In this document: positions 16,728 through 25,777 of the stretch, in pieces
Layout of the letters: each line of letters opens with the position of its first letter
Numbering within the stretch: the stretch's first letter is position 1
Source of the DNA: Leptospira montravelensis
GTDB lineage: Bacteria > Spirochaetota > Leptospiria > Leptospirales > Leptospiraceae
DNA length: 64,000 nucleotides
Reading direction: 5' to 3'
Assembly: GCF_004770045.1 (NCBI RefSeq)
Contig: NZ_RQFO01000004.1
Coordinates: forward strand, 124,001 to 188,000
Translations under genes and position numbers: made by a program
The notes under the pieces: model-generated
The model's database searches: none
What the model saw: only the letters and a program-made list of their open reading frames with translations
What the model was told of the DNA's origin: nothing

Positions 16728-18572
16728 TTGTTCCATTTTTCACTAGATATTATTTTTTCAGAACTGACCTATGTTAGTTCTTTCTTTGCAATACTAATCA
16801 GATTTTTTTTTCGAAAGGTCTACTATGTAAAACTTACTAGTGGAAAAAGTGAAACCTTTGCAATTTTTTTAGGAAATCTTGGAATAAATCCCTTACCCAT
16901 CGCAGATTTAAAAACGATTTCAACTTTCGCAGATGCAGATAGTGACCCCAAAGGATACTCCTGGACCTGGTTAGATAAAAAAATAAAACACTTTCAATTT
17001 GATAAGTTAGGAAATTTATTTCCAAATGTCACGAATCTAGATAAAAAAATATCCATATATCTTTTGGATTTTGTTGCATTAAAACTAACTTCTTTAGGTA
17101 GTAAGTTGATTTTTTGGCATGAAAACTTTCCCGATAGAAAAATTCTTTTTGTTAGTTTCTCTTTTGATGACCTATCGATTCCAAAACTACCTAATAACTG
17201 TTTGAGGATAGTGATACCAATACCAGGTATTCTCGATTTTTTTCGTTTTGTTTTTAAAGTTGTCTTTCGTATTTTTTTAAAAGTGCGCAGTTTGGTTTCT
17301 TTTAAACCAAACTTACAAGAAGAATTTCGTTCGAAACCTCATTTCGACTGGGGAAAATATCAACATGCTTATGTAACTCATTCAGGCTTAAAATATGGAA
17401 GTTTGTATGAAAAGAGTTTGTATTATAGTGAAACAGATTCCTTTTTTGAACCAAAGAACTTAGTTCATTTTGACTATTCTGGATATAATTCACCTTCGGA
17501 AGAACTTCCTTGGTTTTCGCTGACACCTGCAAAGAAGTTAGGTATAAAAGATGTGCTTTCTATCAGTATTCAGTTAGTATTCGCACTAAATTTTATATCA
17601 ATAAAATTTTCTTCTCTTCCTTTAAAGATTCGAATATTGATCCTTACTTTAAAATTTCATGCGCATAGAAAAGATCTCTCCCGTTTTAAACAACTAAAAA
17701 GAGCTTATATTGATTATGATATTATTTGTCCGAAATCATTGATTTTGGCTTTTGAGTCGTATGGTGTTCTTACGATCGGAGTACAGGAAAGGTTTGTTTA
17801 TACATATTATAAGTCAGCGACTGTTGTTTTAGACCATTATCTCGTATCCTCTAACGAGAGTCGAATGGTCATGGAACAATCAAGGAATTATTGGTTCACA
17901 AACTCCATTCCGGTTGGGCAATACAGAACTGATGAGTTTTTTAGAAAATTTCCTAAAATTGAGAGCGAAGATTCTGTAGGTGTTTATAATAAAAGAATTT
18001 TAGTGTTAGGTTATCATAGCGACATGTCTTGGGTAGAAAGCCAAGTTAACCCACTTTTGAACTGGCAAGCCCAGGAGCATTTTTTAAATGAAATTATGGA
18101 ACTTGCAAAGGAATTTAAGGATTCGCTTTTTACTTTAAGATATAAAATGATAGATTGGTTGGAGTTGCCATATTTTTTTCAGGTAAAACATCGACTAAAG
18201 GAATTTAAAAATATTATATTTTCCTATGAATATGGAATCTCATTCTATAGTTACTACTTAGCGCAGAATTCAGATATTATCATAGGGAAACACACTTCAC
18301 TTATGGATGAAGCGATTTCTATTGGAAAACCCGTATTAGTTCATGACTATACTCATAATATCAAATCGATTATTGGTGATACCTTTGATTATTTCGGATC
18401 GCGAGTAATTTGTAAAAACTTTGATAGTTTTAAAGAGCGGTTTAAGCTTTTGGTAGAAGGTGACTTGGATCTAAAACGAGAGATCAAGGAAGTATCCACA
18501 AAACTTTACGGTGACTTATCTGACGGTAAAGTGAAAGAGCGGGTTCATTCCGCCATCAAATCTATAAATTAA
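16728..18572 (+). CDS. Large GT-B-like protein of unknown specificity
   Basis: A 614-residue protein that I do not recognise as a named family. It starts with TTG directly after the upstream stop, with AAGGA about 11 bases before. A hydrophobic, aromatic N-terminus (residues 10-35) may touch the membrane. The second half has a nucleotide-sugar-transferase look: ILVLGYHSDMSW near residue 425 and SLMDEAISIGKPVLVHDYT near 525, like the donor site of CDP-glycerol or polysialic-type transferases. A smaller cousin in layout is at 36375. Lying between an amidotransferase and a CMP-sugar synthetase, it could transfer a CMP-nonulosonic acid. Confidence 0.55.
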   Translation: MFHFSLDIIFSELTYVSSFFAILIRFFFRKVYYVKLTSGKSETFAIFLGNLGINPLPIADLKTISTFADADSDPKGYSWTWLDKKIKHFQFDKLGNLFPNVTNLDKKISIYLLDFVALKLTSLGSKLIFWHENFPDRKILFVSFSFDDLSIPKLPNNCLRIVIPIPGILDFFRFVFKVVFRIFLKVRSLVSFKPNLQEEFRSKPHFDWGKYQHAYVTHSGLKYGSLYEKSLYYSETDSFFEPKNLVHFDYSGYNSPSEELPWFSLTPAKKLGIKDVLSISIQLVFALNFISIKFSSLPLKIRILILTLKFHAHRKDLSRFKQLKRAYIDYDIICPKSLILAFESYGVLTIGVQERFVYTYYKSATVVLDHYLVSSNESRMVMEQSRNYWFTNSIPVGQYRTDEFFRKFPKIESEDSVGVYNKRILVLGYHSDMSWVESQVNPLLNWQAQEHFLNEIMELAKEFKDSLFTLRYKMIDWLELPYFFQVKHRLKEFKNIIFSYEYGISFYSYYLAQNSDIIIGKHTSLMDEAISIGKPVLVHDYTHNIKSIIGDTFDYFGSRVICKNFDSFKERFKLLVEGDLDLKREIKEVSTKLYGDLSDGKVKERVHSAIKSIN

Positions 18573-18579
18573 CCAAACT

Positions 18580-19281
18580 ATGAATATTTTAGCTTTTATA
18601 CCAGCAAGAGGTGGATCCAAGGGGATACCTGGAAAGAACTTATACCCAATAGCAGGGAATCCATTACTTTTTTATACCATTGATTTGGCAAAAAAATTAG
18701 ATAAAAATGTCATTCCGTTTTTATCAACGGATGATATTGATATCAAAGCTTACGGAATATCCTTAGGTTTGAACGACGATTATCTAAGACCAAAGGAATT
18801 AGCAAGTGATTCCTCGGCTACGATTGATGCAGTAATGCATGCTTTAGAGTGGTTTCAGAAGTCGAACGATGTGCAAATTGACTCTGTCTTACTATTGCAG
18901 CCTACCTCACCCATTCGAATTATATCAGAAGTACAGAACGCTATCCATAGTTTCAAAGAAAAAAAAATGGAAAGTCTTGTGAGTGTGACTCACATGAGAG
19001 AACATCCATTTGAGTGTATTAAGTCTGTTGAGGATTCCTGGTCTTTTTTAGAGAAACCTAGTGAAAAAGTTACAGGAAGACAGGGCTATACAGGAAATTA
19101 TTACTTTCTGGATGGATCTTTTTACTTAGCTACCGTTAAGTTTTTAAAAAACAATAGAGCTTTTGTTGTCGAAGGAAAAACGCATTTGTTCGAATCAAAG
19201 TTACGTTATTCGATTGATATTGATGAATTAGAAGATATGGAAATTGCCGAAAGCATTTTAGAAAGGAAACTAAAAATATGA
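18580..19281 (+). CDS. Acylneuraminate cytidylyltransferase family protein (third CMP-sugar synthetase, LegF-like)
   Basis: A 233-residue CMP-sugar synthetase beginning FIPARGGSKGIPGKNLYPI, with all CTP-site residues present, then LLQPTSPIR and a C-terminal SIDIDELEDMEIAE that provides acidic metal-site residues. It opens the legionaminic/sialic-type gene set (SDR, LegC, NeuD-like, NeuB, NeuC), so LegF or NeuA is the likely role: activation of the nonulosonic acid with CTP. It begins 8 bases after the GT-B-like gene and overlaps the SDR gene by 4 bases. Confidence 0.88.
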   Translation: MNILAFIPARGGSKGIPGKNLYPIAGNPLLFYTIDLAKKLDKNVIPFLSTDDIDIKAYGISLGLNDDYLRPKELASDSSATIDAVMHALEWFQKSNDVQIDSVLLLQPTSPIRIISEVQNAIHSFKEKKMESLVSVTHMREHPFECIKSVEDSWSFLEKPSEKVTGRQGYTGNYYFLDGSFYLATVKFLKNNRAFVVEGKTHLFESKLRYSIDIDELEDMEIAESILERKLKI

Positions 19282-20273
19282 AAAATATACTGTTAATTGG
19301 TGGAGCAGGGTACGTTGGATCAGTGATTACTGATTTTTTACTTAGAAATGGCTATAAGGTTACTTGCTTAGATGGTTTTCTGTATGAGAACCAACGAACT
19401 GTACTTCCTTACATATTGAATGAAAACTACAAATTTATTTGCGGCGATCTTTGTGACGAAGATGCAGTGAAAAAAGCATTAGTTGGTATCGATTCTGTTG
19501 TATTACTTGCTGGATTAGTTGGTGATCCAATAACAAAAAAATACCCCGATTTATCTAAAAAGATAAATGATGATGGAATCTTAAATCTGTTTCAAATTAT
19601 GAATGGAAAGGGAATTGAAAGACTTATTTTCATTTCAACTTGTTCTAATTATGGACTGATTAAAAACGATGAGCTTGCAGATGAAAATTTTGAACTTTCG
19701 CCACTTTCTTTGTATGCAAAAGCTAAAGTTGCGGCTGAGAAAGAACTATTGAGTGAAAAAAATAATTTTGATTTCTCTACTGTAGTTTTGCGATTTGCAA
19801 CTGCCTTTGGATTATCTCCAAGAATGAGATTTGATCTTACTGTTAGTGAATTTACAAAGGATTTAATTTTAGGAAAAGAATTACTTGTATATGATGCTCA
19901 TACTTGGAGACCTTATTGCCACGTAAAAGATTTCGCAAGATTAATTGACATCGTTCTGAAATCCCCTAAAGAAAAAACACATAAAGAGGTTTTTAATGCA
20001 GGTGGTGAAATCAATAATTTTACAAAACAAGGAATTTTGGATATAATCTTAAAATATCTTCCCCATTCAAAAGTTAGTTTTAAAGAACATGGAACTGATC
20101 CGCGTAATTATAAAGTTAATTTTTCAAAAGTGAAGTCAGTACTCGGTTTTGAACCTAAATACACAGTGGAAGATGGTGTAAAAGAATTAATTGAAGCATT
20201 TCAATTGAACCTTTTTAAAAATTTAGAACAAGATATCAACTTTCATGGGAATTATACAATAAACTATCCATGA
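19278..20273 (+). CDS. NAD-dependent epimerase/dehydratase (extended SDR)
   Basis: A 331-residue extended SDR with GGAGYVGS at the N-terminus, STCSNYG, and the active-site pair SLYAKAKVAAE (YxxxK). It lies between a CMP-sugar synthetase and LegC, overlapping both by 4 bases. The place in the pathway that needs a 4,6-dehydratase is LegB, but this protein does not look like the LegB I remember, which opens VTGxDGFIGSHL. It may instead be an epimerase or reductase for a nucleotide sugar. The exact reaction is open. Confidence 0.82.
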   Translation: MKNILLIGGAGYVGSVITDFLLRNGYKVTCLDGFLYENQRTVLPYILNENYKFICGDLCDEDAVKKALVGIDSVVLLAGLVGDPITKKYPDLSKKINDDGILNLFQIMNGKGIERLIFISTCSNYGLIKNDELADENFELSPLSLYAKAKVAAEKELLSEKNNFDFSTVVLRFATAFGLSPRMRFDLTVSEFTKDLILGKELLVYDAHTWRPYCHVKDFARLIDIVLKSPKEKTHKEVFNAGGEINNFTKQGILDIILKYLPHSKVSFKEHGTDPRNYKVNFSKVKSVLGFEPKYTVEDGVKELIEAFQLNLFKNLEQDINFHGNYTINYP

Positions 20274-21424
20274 TAAAATCGTTTTTAGATCTAGTCAGAG
20301 ATCATTACAATTCAGCTGATGAATTCATTCCCCTCCATGCTCCTGTATTCCGTGGGAATGAAATCCATTATGTGACTGAAACTATTAAGTCCACCTTTGT
20401 TTCCTCTGTTGGGGCCTATGTAGATCAGTTTGAAGTAATGATGAAATCGATCACTGGTGCGAAATATGCCATTGCAACTGTAAATGGAACAGCCGCACTT
20501 CATATCGCGCTTCATAGTATAGGAGTCAGTTCGGGGGATGAGGTCATTACGCAAGCTTTGAGTTTTGTTGCGACTGCCAATGCCATCAGGTATACAGGAG
20601 CAGACCCTGTTTTTCTCGATGTGGATTTAGATTCGATGAGCCTATCACCAGTGGCTTTGTTAGCTTTTTTAGAATCAGAATGTGAATTTAAAAACCAAAT
20701 TGTTACAAACAAACGAACAGGAAAACGAATCAAAGCCATTGTTCCTATGCACACATTTGGAAATCCTGGTAGGATCGAAGAGATATGTAAGGTGGCAAAT
20801 CAGTTTCGATTAGATGTGGTTGAAGACTCTGCTGAATCTCTGGGAAGTTATGTGAATGGTAAACATACTGGATCTTTTGGTCGTTTAGGTGTTTTCAGTT
20901 TTAATGGCAATAAAACCGTTACTTGTGGTGGTGGTGGTGCTGTGGTTACGGATGACGATAATTTAGGAAAAAGATTAAAACATATTACCACAACAGCAAA
21001 AGTTCCGCATCCTTGGGAATATTCTCATGATGAATTGGGATTCAATTATAGGATGCCCAATCTAAATGCTGCACTTGCTTGTGCGCAGTTGGAGCAACTG
21101 GATGATTTTTTAAAAGAAAAAAGAGAACTTTCTATAAAGTACATTCAGTTTTTTGAAAATACAAAGGTTACTTTCAAAAAAGAAATTAAAAATTCTGTTT
21201 CAAACTACTGGTTAAATACAATTGAATTTCCATCAAAATCAGATAGAGACAAGTTCCTGGCAGAAACCAATGGGGCTAAAGTGATGACACGTCCTTCTTG
21301 GAATCCACTAAATACATTACCTATGTATCAAAATTGTTTTTCTGATTCATTAAAAAATACGAATCACATTGCTGATCGTTTAGTGAATATTCCCAGTGGA
21401 GTGAAATGGAAGGAATCATACTAA
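20270..21424 (+). CDS. legC: LegC-type UDP/GDP-4-keto sugar aminotransferase
   Basis: A 384-residue DegT-family aminotransferase. The opening FIPLHAPVFRGNE and STFVSSVGAYVDQFE are hallmark phrases of the LegC subfamily. The PLP lysine is K215 in FNGNKTVTCGGGG. LegC aminates C4 of the 4-keto-6-deoxy-GlcNAc nucleotide on the way to legionaminic acid. It overlaps the SDR upstream by 4 bases and the NeuD-like acetyltransferase downstream by 19 bases. The matching dehydratase LegB is not obvious in the window. Confidence 0.9.
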   Translation: MIKSFLDLVRDHYNSADEFIPLHAPVFRGNEIHYVTETIKSTFVSSVGAYVDQFEVMMKSITGAKYAIATVNGTAALHIALHSIGVSSGDEVITQALSFVATANAIRYTGADPVFLDVDLDSMSLSPVALLAFLESECEFKNQIVTNKRTGKRIKAIVPMHTFGNPGRIEEICKVANQFRLDVVEDSAESLGSYVNGKHTGSFGRLGVFSFNGNKTVTCGGGGAVVTDDDNLGKRLKHITTTAKVPHPWEYSHDELGFNYRMPNLNAALACAQLEQLDDFLKEKRELSIKYIQFFENTKVTFKKEIKNSVSNYWLNTIEFPSKSDRDKFLAETNGAKVMTRPSWNPLNTLPMYQNCFSDSLKNTNHIADRLVNIPSGVKWKESY

Positions 21425-21984
21425 TCGGAGGAGGCGGTCACTGCAAATCAGTGATTGATGTCATTCGAAAAGAAACTAAGTTTGAAATTTTAGGAATTAT
21501 CGATTCCAATTTACCAGTAGGTCACTTGGTTTTGGATGTGATGGTATTGGGTAATGATTCCGATTTTAGTGCATTATCTAAAAAATGCAAAAACTTCCAT
21601 ATAACTGTGGGCCAAATCCAATCAAACATAGTCAGGAAAAAAATAGCCAATGAATTAATGGCATTGGGCGCAGAACTCCCTAATATTATCTCTCCCAGTG
21701 CTATCGTTTCCTCCTATTCAAAGTTAGGTCAAGGAATTACTGTTATGCACCAGGCGACGATCCAAGCAGATGCAATGATAGGAGATTTCTGTATTATCAA
21801 TGATCATGCACTCATTGAACATGATGTTCATATCGGAAAGTTTTCGCATATTGCCACTGGGGCCATTGTCAACGGTAATGTTGAGATCGGTGAGAACGTC
21901 TTTATCGGAAGTGGGGCAGTCATTGTTCAAGGTTCGAAAATCCCGGATGGAACTTTTATAAAAGCAAACCAATTAGTCAAATGA
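21406..21984 (+). CDS. NeuD/PglD-type sugar O/N-acetyltransferase
   Basis: A 192-residue protein with the two parts of the NeuD/PglD family: an N-terminal Rossmann-like domain (LIGGGGHCKSVIDVI) and a C-terminal left-handed beta-helix of hexapeptide repeats (for example IGDFCIINDHALIEHDV and IGENVFIGSGAVI). The catalytic His lies in INDHALIEHD. In a LegC neighbourhood this is likely LegH, which acetylates the 4-amino group made by LegC. It overlaps legC by 19 bases and neuB by 4, so it is probably translationally coupled. Confidence 0.88.
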   Translation: MEGIILIGGGGHCKSVIDVIRKETKFEILGIIDSNLPVGHLVLDVMVLGNDSDFSALSKKCKNFHITVGQIQSNIVRKKIANELMALGAELPNIISPSAIVSSYSKLGQGITVMHQATIQADAMIGDFCIINDHALIEHDVHIGKFSHIATGAIVNGNVEIGENVFIGSGAVIVQGSKIPDGTFIKANQLVK

Positions 21985-22988
21985 AACAAAAAACGATAAT
22001 TATAGCTGAAGCTGGTGTAAATCACAATGGTGATCTTAAAATTGCCGAAGAACTCATTCAAGTGGCCGCAAAAGCCGGTGCCGATTTTGTAAAATTTCAA
22101 ACCTTCCAGTCAAATTCGATTTCTTCGAAACTTGCAGGCAGAGCGGAATACCAAAAGGCAAACATGAAAGAAGATGGATCACAAATCTCTATGTTAAAGA
22201 AACTAGAGTTGAATTTTGAGATGCACCAACATTTAATTCAAGTTTGCAAACAAAATAAGATTCAATTTTTATCGACTGCGTTTGATTTACCTAGCATAGA
22301 TTTACTCATCCAACTAGGAATCAAACTTTGGAAAATTCCCAGTGGAGAAATCACAAATTATCCCTATTTAAAAAAAATCGGCTCACTTAACGGGGAAGTG
22401 ATACTATCTACAGGAATGTCTAATCTCGGTGAAATTGAAGCGGCTCTATCGGTTTTAGAAAATGCAGGAACTAAAAGAGAAAACATTACTGTGTTACATT
22501 GTACCACCGAATATCCTGCTCCGATGCATGAGGTCAATTTACGTGCGATGCTTGCGATTCAAAACGCATTTGGAGTTAAGGTTGGATATTCAGATCACAC
22601 AGTAGGAATTGAAATATCTTTAGCAGCAGTGGCTCTTGGGGCAAATATGATTGAAAAACATTTTACCCTCGATCGAAATTTACCAGGTCCAGACCACAAG
22701 GCAAGTTTAGAACCAAATGAATTGAATGCATTGGTTAGCGGTATCAGAAATATTGAGCTAGCGTTAGGTGACGGTGTGAAAAAACCTTTCCCTTCCGAAA
22801 TAAGAAATATGACAATTGCCCGTAAATCACTCATTGCTAAAGAGAACATTCGGAAAGGTGAGATTTTTACTGAACAAAATGTAACAACCAAAAGACCTGG
22901 AAATGGAATTTCTCCCATGAGGTGGGATGAAGTAATGGGAAAAACAGCATCCAAAGATTTTTTAGAAGATGAATTGATTGAGATCTAA
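21981..22988 (+). CDS. neuB: N-acetylneuraminate/legionaminate synthase family
   Basis: A 335-residue NeuB/LegI synthase. IAEAGVNHNGDLKIAEELI, DFVKFQTFQ, GYSDHTVGIE and MIEKHFTLDR are the family motifs, and the SAF domain starts near residue 280 (SLIAKENIRKGE). It is clearly of the NeuB/LegI branch, distinct from PseI at 7046. With LegC and a NeuD-like acetyltransferase next to it, the product is probably legionaminic acid or an isomer rather than plain sialic acid. A 51-base gap separates it from the next gene; I see no firm terminator or promoter in it. Confidence 0.9.
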   Translation: MKQKTIIIAEAGVNHNGDLKIAEELIQVAAKAGADFVKFQTFQSNSISSKLAGRAEYQKANMKEDGSQISMLKKLELNFEMHQHLIQVCKQNKIQFLSTAFDLPSIDLLIQLGIKLWKIPSGEITNYPYLKKIGSLNGEVILSTGMSNLGEIEAALSVLENAGTKRENITVLHCTTEYPAPMHEVNLRAMLAIQNAFGVKVGYSDHTVGIEISLAAVALGANMIEKHFTLDRNLPGPDHKASLEPNELNALVSGIRNIELALGDGVKKPFPSEIRNMTIARKSLIAKENIRKGEIFTEQNVTTKRPGNGISPMRWDEVMGKTASKDFLEDELIEI

Positions 22989-23039
22989 ACTAAAGATTTT
23001 TTCCCATTTTAAAGTCTTCAATTTAAAGAGTCATCTGCA

Positions 23040-24218
23040 ATGAATAAAAAAATTTGCTTTATCACTGGAACTAGAGCAGAGTACGGCTTACTCAAAAGAT
23101 TAATGAAATTGGTTTATGATGCGCCGAATATTGAAATTCAAATCATTGCTACAGGTATGCATTTATCTCCGGAATTTGGACTTACCTTTAAGGAAATAGA
23201 AGGTGATGGTTTTCGAATTGATAGAAAGGTCGAAATTTTATTAAGCTCTGATTCTTCTGTAGCTATAGGAAAATCTATAGGTCTTGCTTTGATTTCTATA
23301 ACGGAAGCATTAGAACAAATGAATCCAGACTTGGTATTTTTAGTTGGCGATAGATATGAAACCTTGGCATGTGCGATAGCAGCAATGGTAACAAGGATTC
23401 CAATTGCGCATATACATGGTGGCGAAAGAACGGAAGGTTTGATTGATGAGGCAATTCGTCATTCAGTGACGAAAATGTCCTATTTGCATTTTGTAGCAAA
23501 TGAAGAATATCGTAGACGAGTCATTCAGCTTGGTGAAAGTCCGGAGCGAGTGTATGTATGCGGTGGTTTAGGTGTCGATATAATACAAAACACAAAATTA
23601 TTCTCTCTTCAAGAGCTGGAAAATTCTCTAAAGTTTCAATTTAAAGATAAGAATTTGATGGTTACCTTTCATCCTACCACATTGGAACATGATACGTCTG
23701 AGGTTCAATTTAAAGAGCTTTTGGAAGTGTTAAAGGAGTATGTTGGAAAAGGACATGGGCTTATTTTTACAAAAGCTAACTCTGATACCAATGGTCGAAT
23801 CATCAATCAACTGATAGATGATTTTGTAAGAGAGTATCCAGACCATGCGATTGCCCATGCTTCACTTGGCATTCAAAGGTATTTATCAGTTCTAAAATTT
23901 GTAGATGGTGTGATTGGAAATTCTTCGAGTGGTTTATTGGAAGTGCCAAGTTTTAAAATAGGCACTATCAACCTTGGTGATCGTCAAAGAGGAAGAATTA
24001 TGGCGACAAGCGTAATCCAAGCAGATTGTGATTCTACATCGATTCGGTCAGCTTTGGAAAAATTGTATAGTAACGAATTTCAAGAAAGTTTAAAAAATAC
24101 AATTAATCCATATGGAGAAGGTGGTGCTTCAGAAAAAATATTCGAATATCTCAAGGATTTAGATTTCGACAATTTAGATGTTAAAAAACCATTTTTTGAT
24201 GTTAGTTACCAATTATGA
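23040..24218 (+). CDS. neuC: NeuC/LegG-type hydrolysing UDP-N-acetylglucosamine 2-epimerase
   Basis: A 392-residue epimerase. FITGTRAEYGLLKRLM is the NeuC/LegG form of the N-terminal motif, and IAHIHGGERTEGLIDEAIRHSVTK carries catalytic residues. A nucleotide-binding loop GNSSSGLLE follows near residue 300. It hydrolyses a UDP-sugar and inverts C2 to give the ManNAc-type sugar condensed by NeuB/LegI. Order after neuB, and overlap of 4 bases with the following formyltransferase, place it in the legionaminic-type set. LegG is the likelier name if the product is legionaminic acid. Confidence 0.9.
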   Translation: MNKKICFITGTRAEYGLLKRLMKLVYDAPNIEIQIIATGMHLSPEFGLTFKEIEGDGFRIDRKVEILLSSDSSVAIGKSIGLALISITEALEQMNPDLVFLVGDRYETLACAIAAMVTRIPIAHIHGGERTEGLIDEAIRHSVTKMSYLHFVANEEYRRRVIQLGESPERVYVCGGLGVDIIQNTKLFSLQELENSLKFQFKDKNLMVTFHPTTLEHDTSEVQFKELLEVLKEYVGKGHGLIFTKANSDTNGRIINQLIDDFVREYPDHAIAHASLGIQRYLSVLKFVDGVIGNSSSGLLEVPSFKIGTINLGDRQRGRIMATSVIQADCDSTSIRSALEKLYSNEFQESLKNTINPYGEGGASEKIFEYLKDLDFDNLDVKKPFFDVSYQL

Positions 24219-25102
24219 GAATTCTTTTCATAGGCTGTGTCATTTTTTCTAAGAACATCTTGGAATTGTTAGTCGAAAGTAAATTTAACGTTGTTGGAGT
24301 GATTTCCAAGGATGATACAGGTTTCAATTCTGATTATTATGATACTTCTATTATTGCAAAGCAGTACAATATACCTTTTATTAAAACTAAAAATGTAAAT
24401 GAATTACATATTCTCGAATGGGTTAGGGAACTGAAACCGGATATCGTCTATTGTTTTGGTTGGAATAGTTTGCTTGGGAATGAATTTCTTCAAATCCCTA
24501 AAAAAGGGGTTATTGGATATCATCCAGCTTCTCTTCCACAAAACAGAGGAAGGCATCCCGTTATCTGGGCATTAATATTAGGACTTACAGAAACTGCTTC
24601 AACATTCTTCTTTATGGGTGAGGGTGCAGATGATGGGGATATAGTTTCACAGAAAAAGATAATAATAGAGAAAGAAGATACTGCGAGCACGTTATATGAT
24701 AAGTTGATCCAGGAATCTCGGACACAAGTGATTGAATTTACGAATCAACTAAACAATAACCAATTAATCGCAAAAAAACAAGATCATGAACTGGCAAATT
24801 CCTGGAGAAAACGTTCCAAAGTTGATGGGGTTATTGATTTTAGAATGTCCAGCGAAAGTATTTATAATTTAGTTAGAGCATTAACTAAACCTTACCCTGG
24901 TGCCTTAATCCTTTATAAAGGTGAGGAGTATCCTGTTTGGCAAACAAAGATAGCAGAAACTCCTTATTCTAATTTTGAACCAGGGAAAGTTTTAAAAATT
25001 TCTGAATCTTCTATTTTAGTAAAATGTGGTTTATCAACAGAAGCTATATTACTTGAAAAACATGAATTGCCAGAGACAATTCAAGAAGGTGATTATCTTT
25101 GA
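24215..25102 (+). CDS. Formyltransferase family protein with C-terminal Fmt-like domain
   Basis: A 295-residue formyltransferase. GYHPASLPQNRGRHPVIWALI carries the catalytic His, and GADDGDIVSQ the Asp, in the normal spacing of 10-formyl-THF enzymes. A C-terminal domain similar to Fmt_C follows from about residue 205 (DGVIDFRMSSESIYNLVRAL), as also seen in ArnA and in sugar N-formyltransferases. It overlaps the epimerase gene and the PIG-L gene by 4 bases each. This pairing and location suggest N-formylation of a legionaminic-type precursor. The housekeeping fmt gene is unlikely here. Confidence 0.85.
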   Translation: MRILFIGCVIFSKNILELLVESKFNVVGVISKDDTGFNSDYYDTSIIAKQYNIPFIKTKNVNELHILEWVRELKPDIVYCFGWNSLLGNEFLQIPKKGVIGYHPASLPQNRGRHPVIWALILGLTETASTFFFMGEGADDGDIVSQKKIIIEKEDTASTLYDKLIQESRTQVIEFTNQLNNNQLIAKKQDHELANSWRKRSKVDGVIDFRMSSESIYNLVRALTKPYPGALILYKGEEYPVWQTKIAETPYSNFEPGKVLKISESSILVKCGLSTEAILLEKHELPETIQEGDYL

Positions 25103-25764
25103 ATAAAAAATCAATTATTGTTTTTACACCACATCCCGACGATGAAACGTTAGGTGCAGGTGGGTTCTTATTAGCGAAGAAAAAAGCTGGATATGATCTT
25201 ATTTGGCTAATAATGACTCATATGAAAGAGGAGTTTGGTTGGACCAAAGACCAGATCAATCGACGTGAAGCGGAAATTCAAAAGGTATCACGAATGTACC
25301 CATTTGACTATGTGTATAACTTAGGTTTTGAGCCGACCGGGCTTGATAAGTATTCGTTTTCAGAATTAATTGGTCCAGTTGTAGATATTATTAAAAGACA
25401 CCAGCCGGAAATCATATTATTACCATCAGCGCAGGATCCGCATACTGATCATAAAATTACTCATCAAATCGGAATTTCTGTTACCAAGAAATTTAGAAAC
25501 TTAAATATAAAATCTATCCTTGAGATGGAGATACTTTCTGAAACAAATTTTGGTGAAATTGATTCTATCTCGGCAAATTTATATGTGGATATATCTGATT
25601 TTTTCGAAAGAAAAGTGGAGATTTTAAAAGAGTATGAAGGTGAACTCGGTGACCATCCCTTTCCTAGAAGTTTAGATTCTGTGAAAGCATTAGCAATCTT
25701 GCGAGGATCGCAGAGAGGCACAATGTATGCAGAAGCATTTCGAATTGTTAAATCTTACGAGTAA
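25099..25764 (+). CDS. PIG-L family N-deacetylase (second copy)
   Basis: A 221-residue PIG-L/LmbE protein with TPHPDDETLGAGG near residues 10-22 and the distal metal site in DPHTDHKITHQIG. The start is TTG in a TTGA overlap with the formyltransferase gene. It pairs with that gene in the reverse order of the pair at 5670-7049, which suggests independent recruitment to each nonulosonic pathway. The likely function is to free an amino group that the formyltransferase then modifies. It is similar in family, not closely in sequence, to the first copy. Confidence 0.88.
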   Translation: MNKKSIIVFTPHPDDETLGAGGFLLAKKKAGYDLIWLIMTHMKEEFGWTKDQINRREAEIQKVSRMYPFDYVYNLGFEPTGLDKYSFSELIGPVVDIIKRHQPEIILLPSAQDPHTDHKITHQIGISVTKKFRNLNIKSILEMEILSETNFGEIDSISANLYVDISDFFERKVEILKEYEGELGDHPFPRSLDSVKALAILRGSQRGTMYAEAFRIVKSYE

Positions 25765-25777
25765 GAGTAATAAATAA

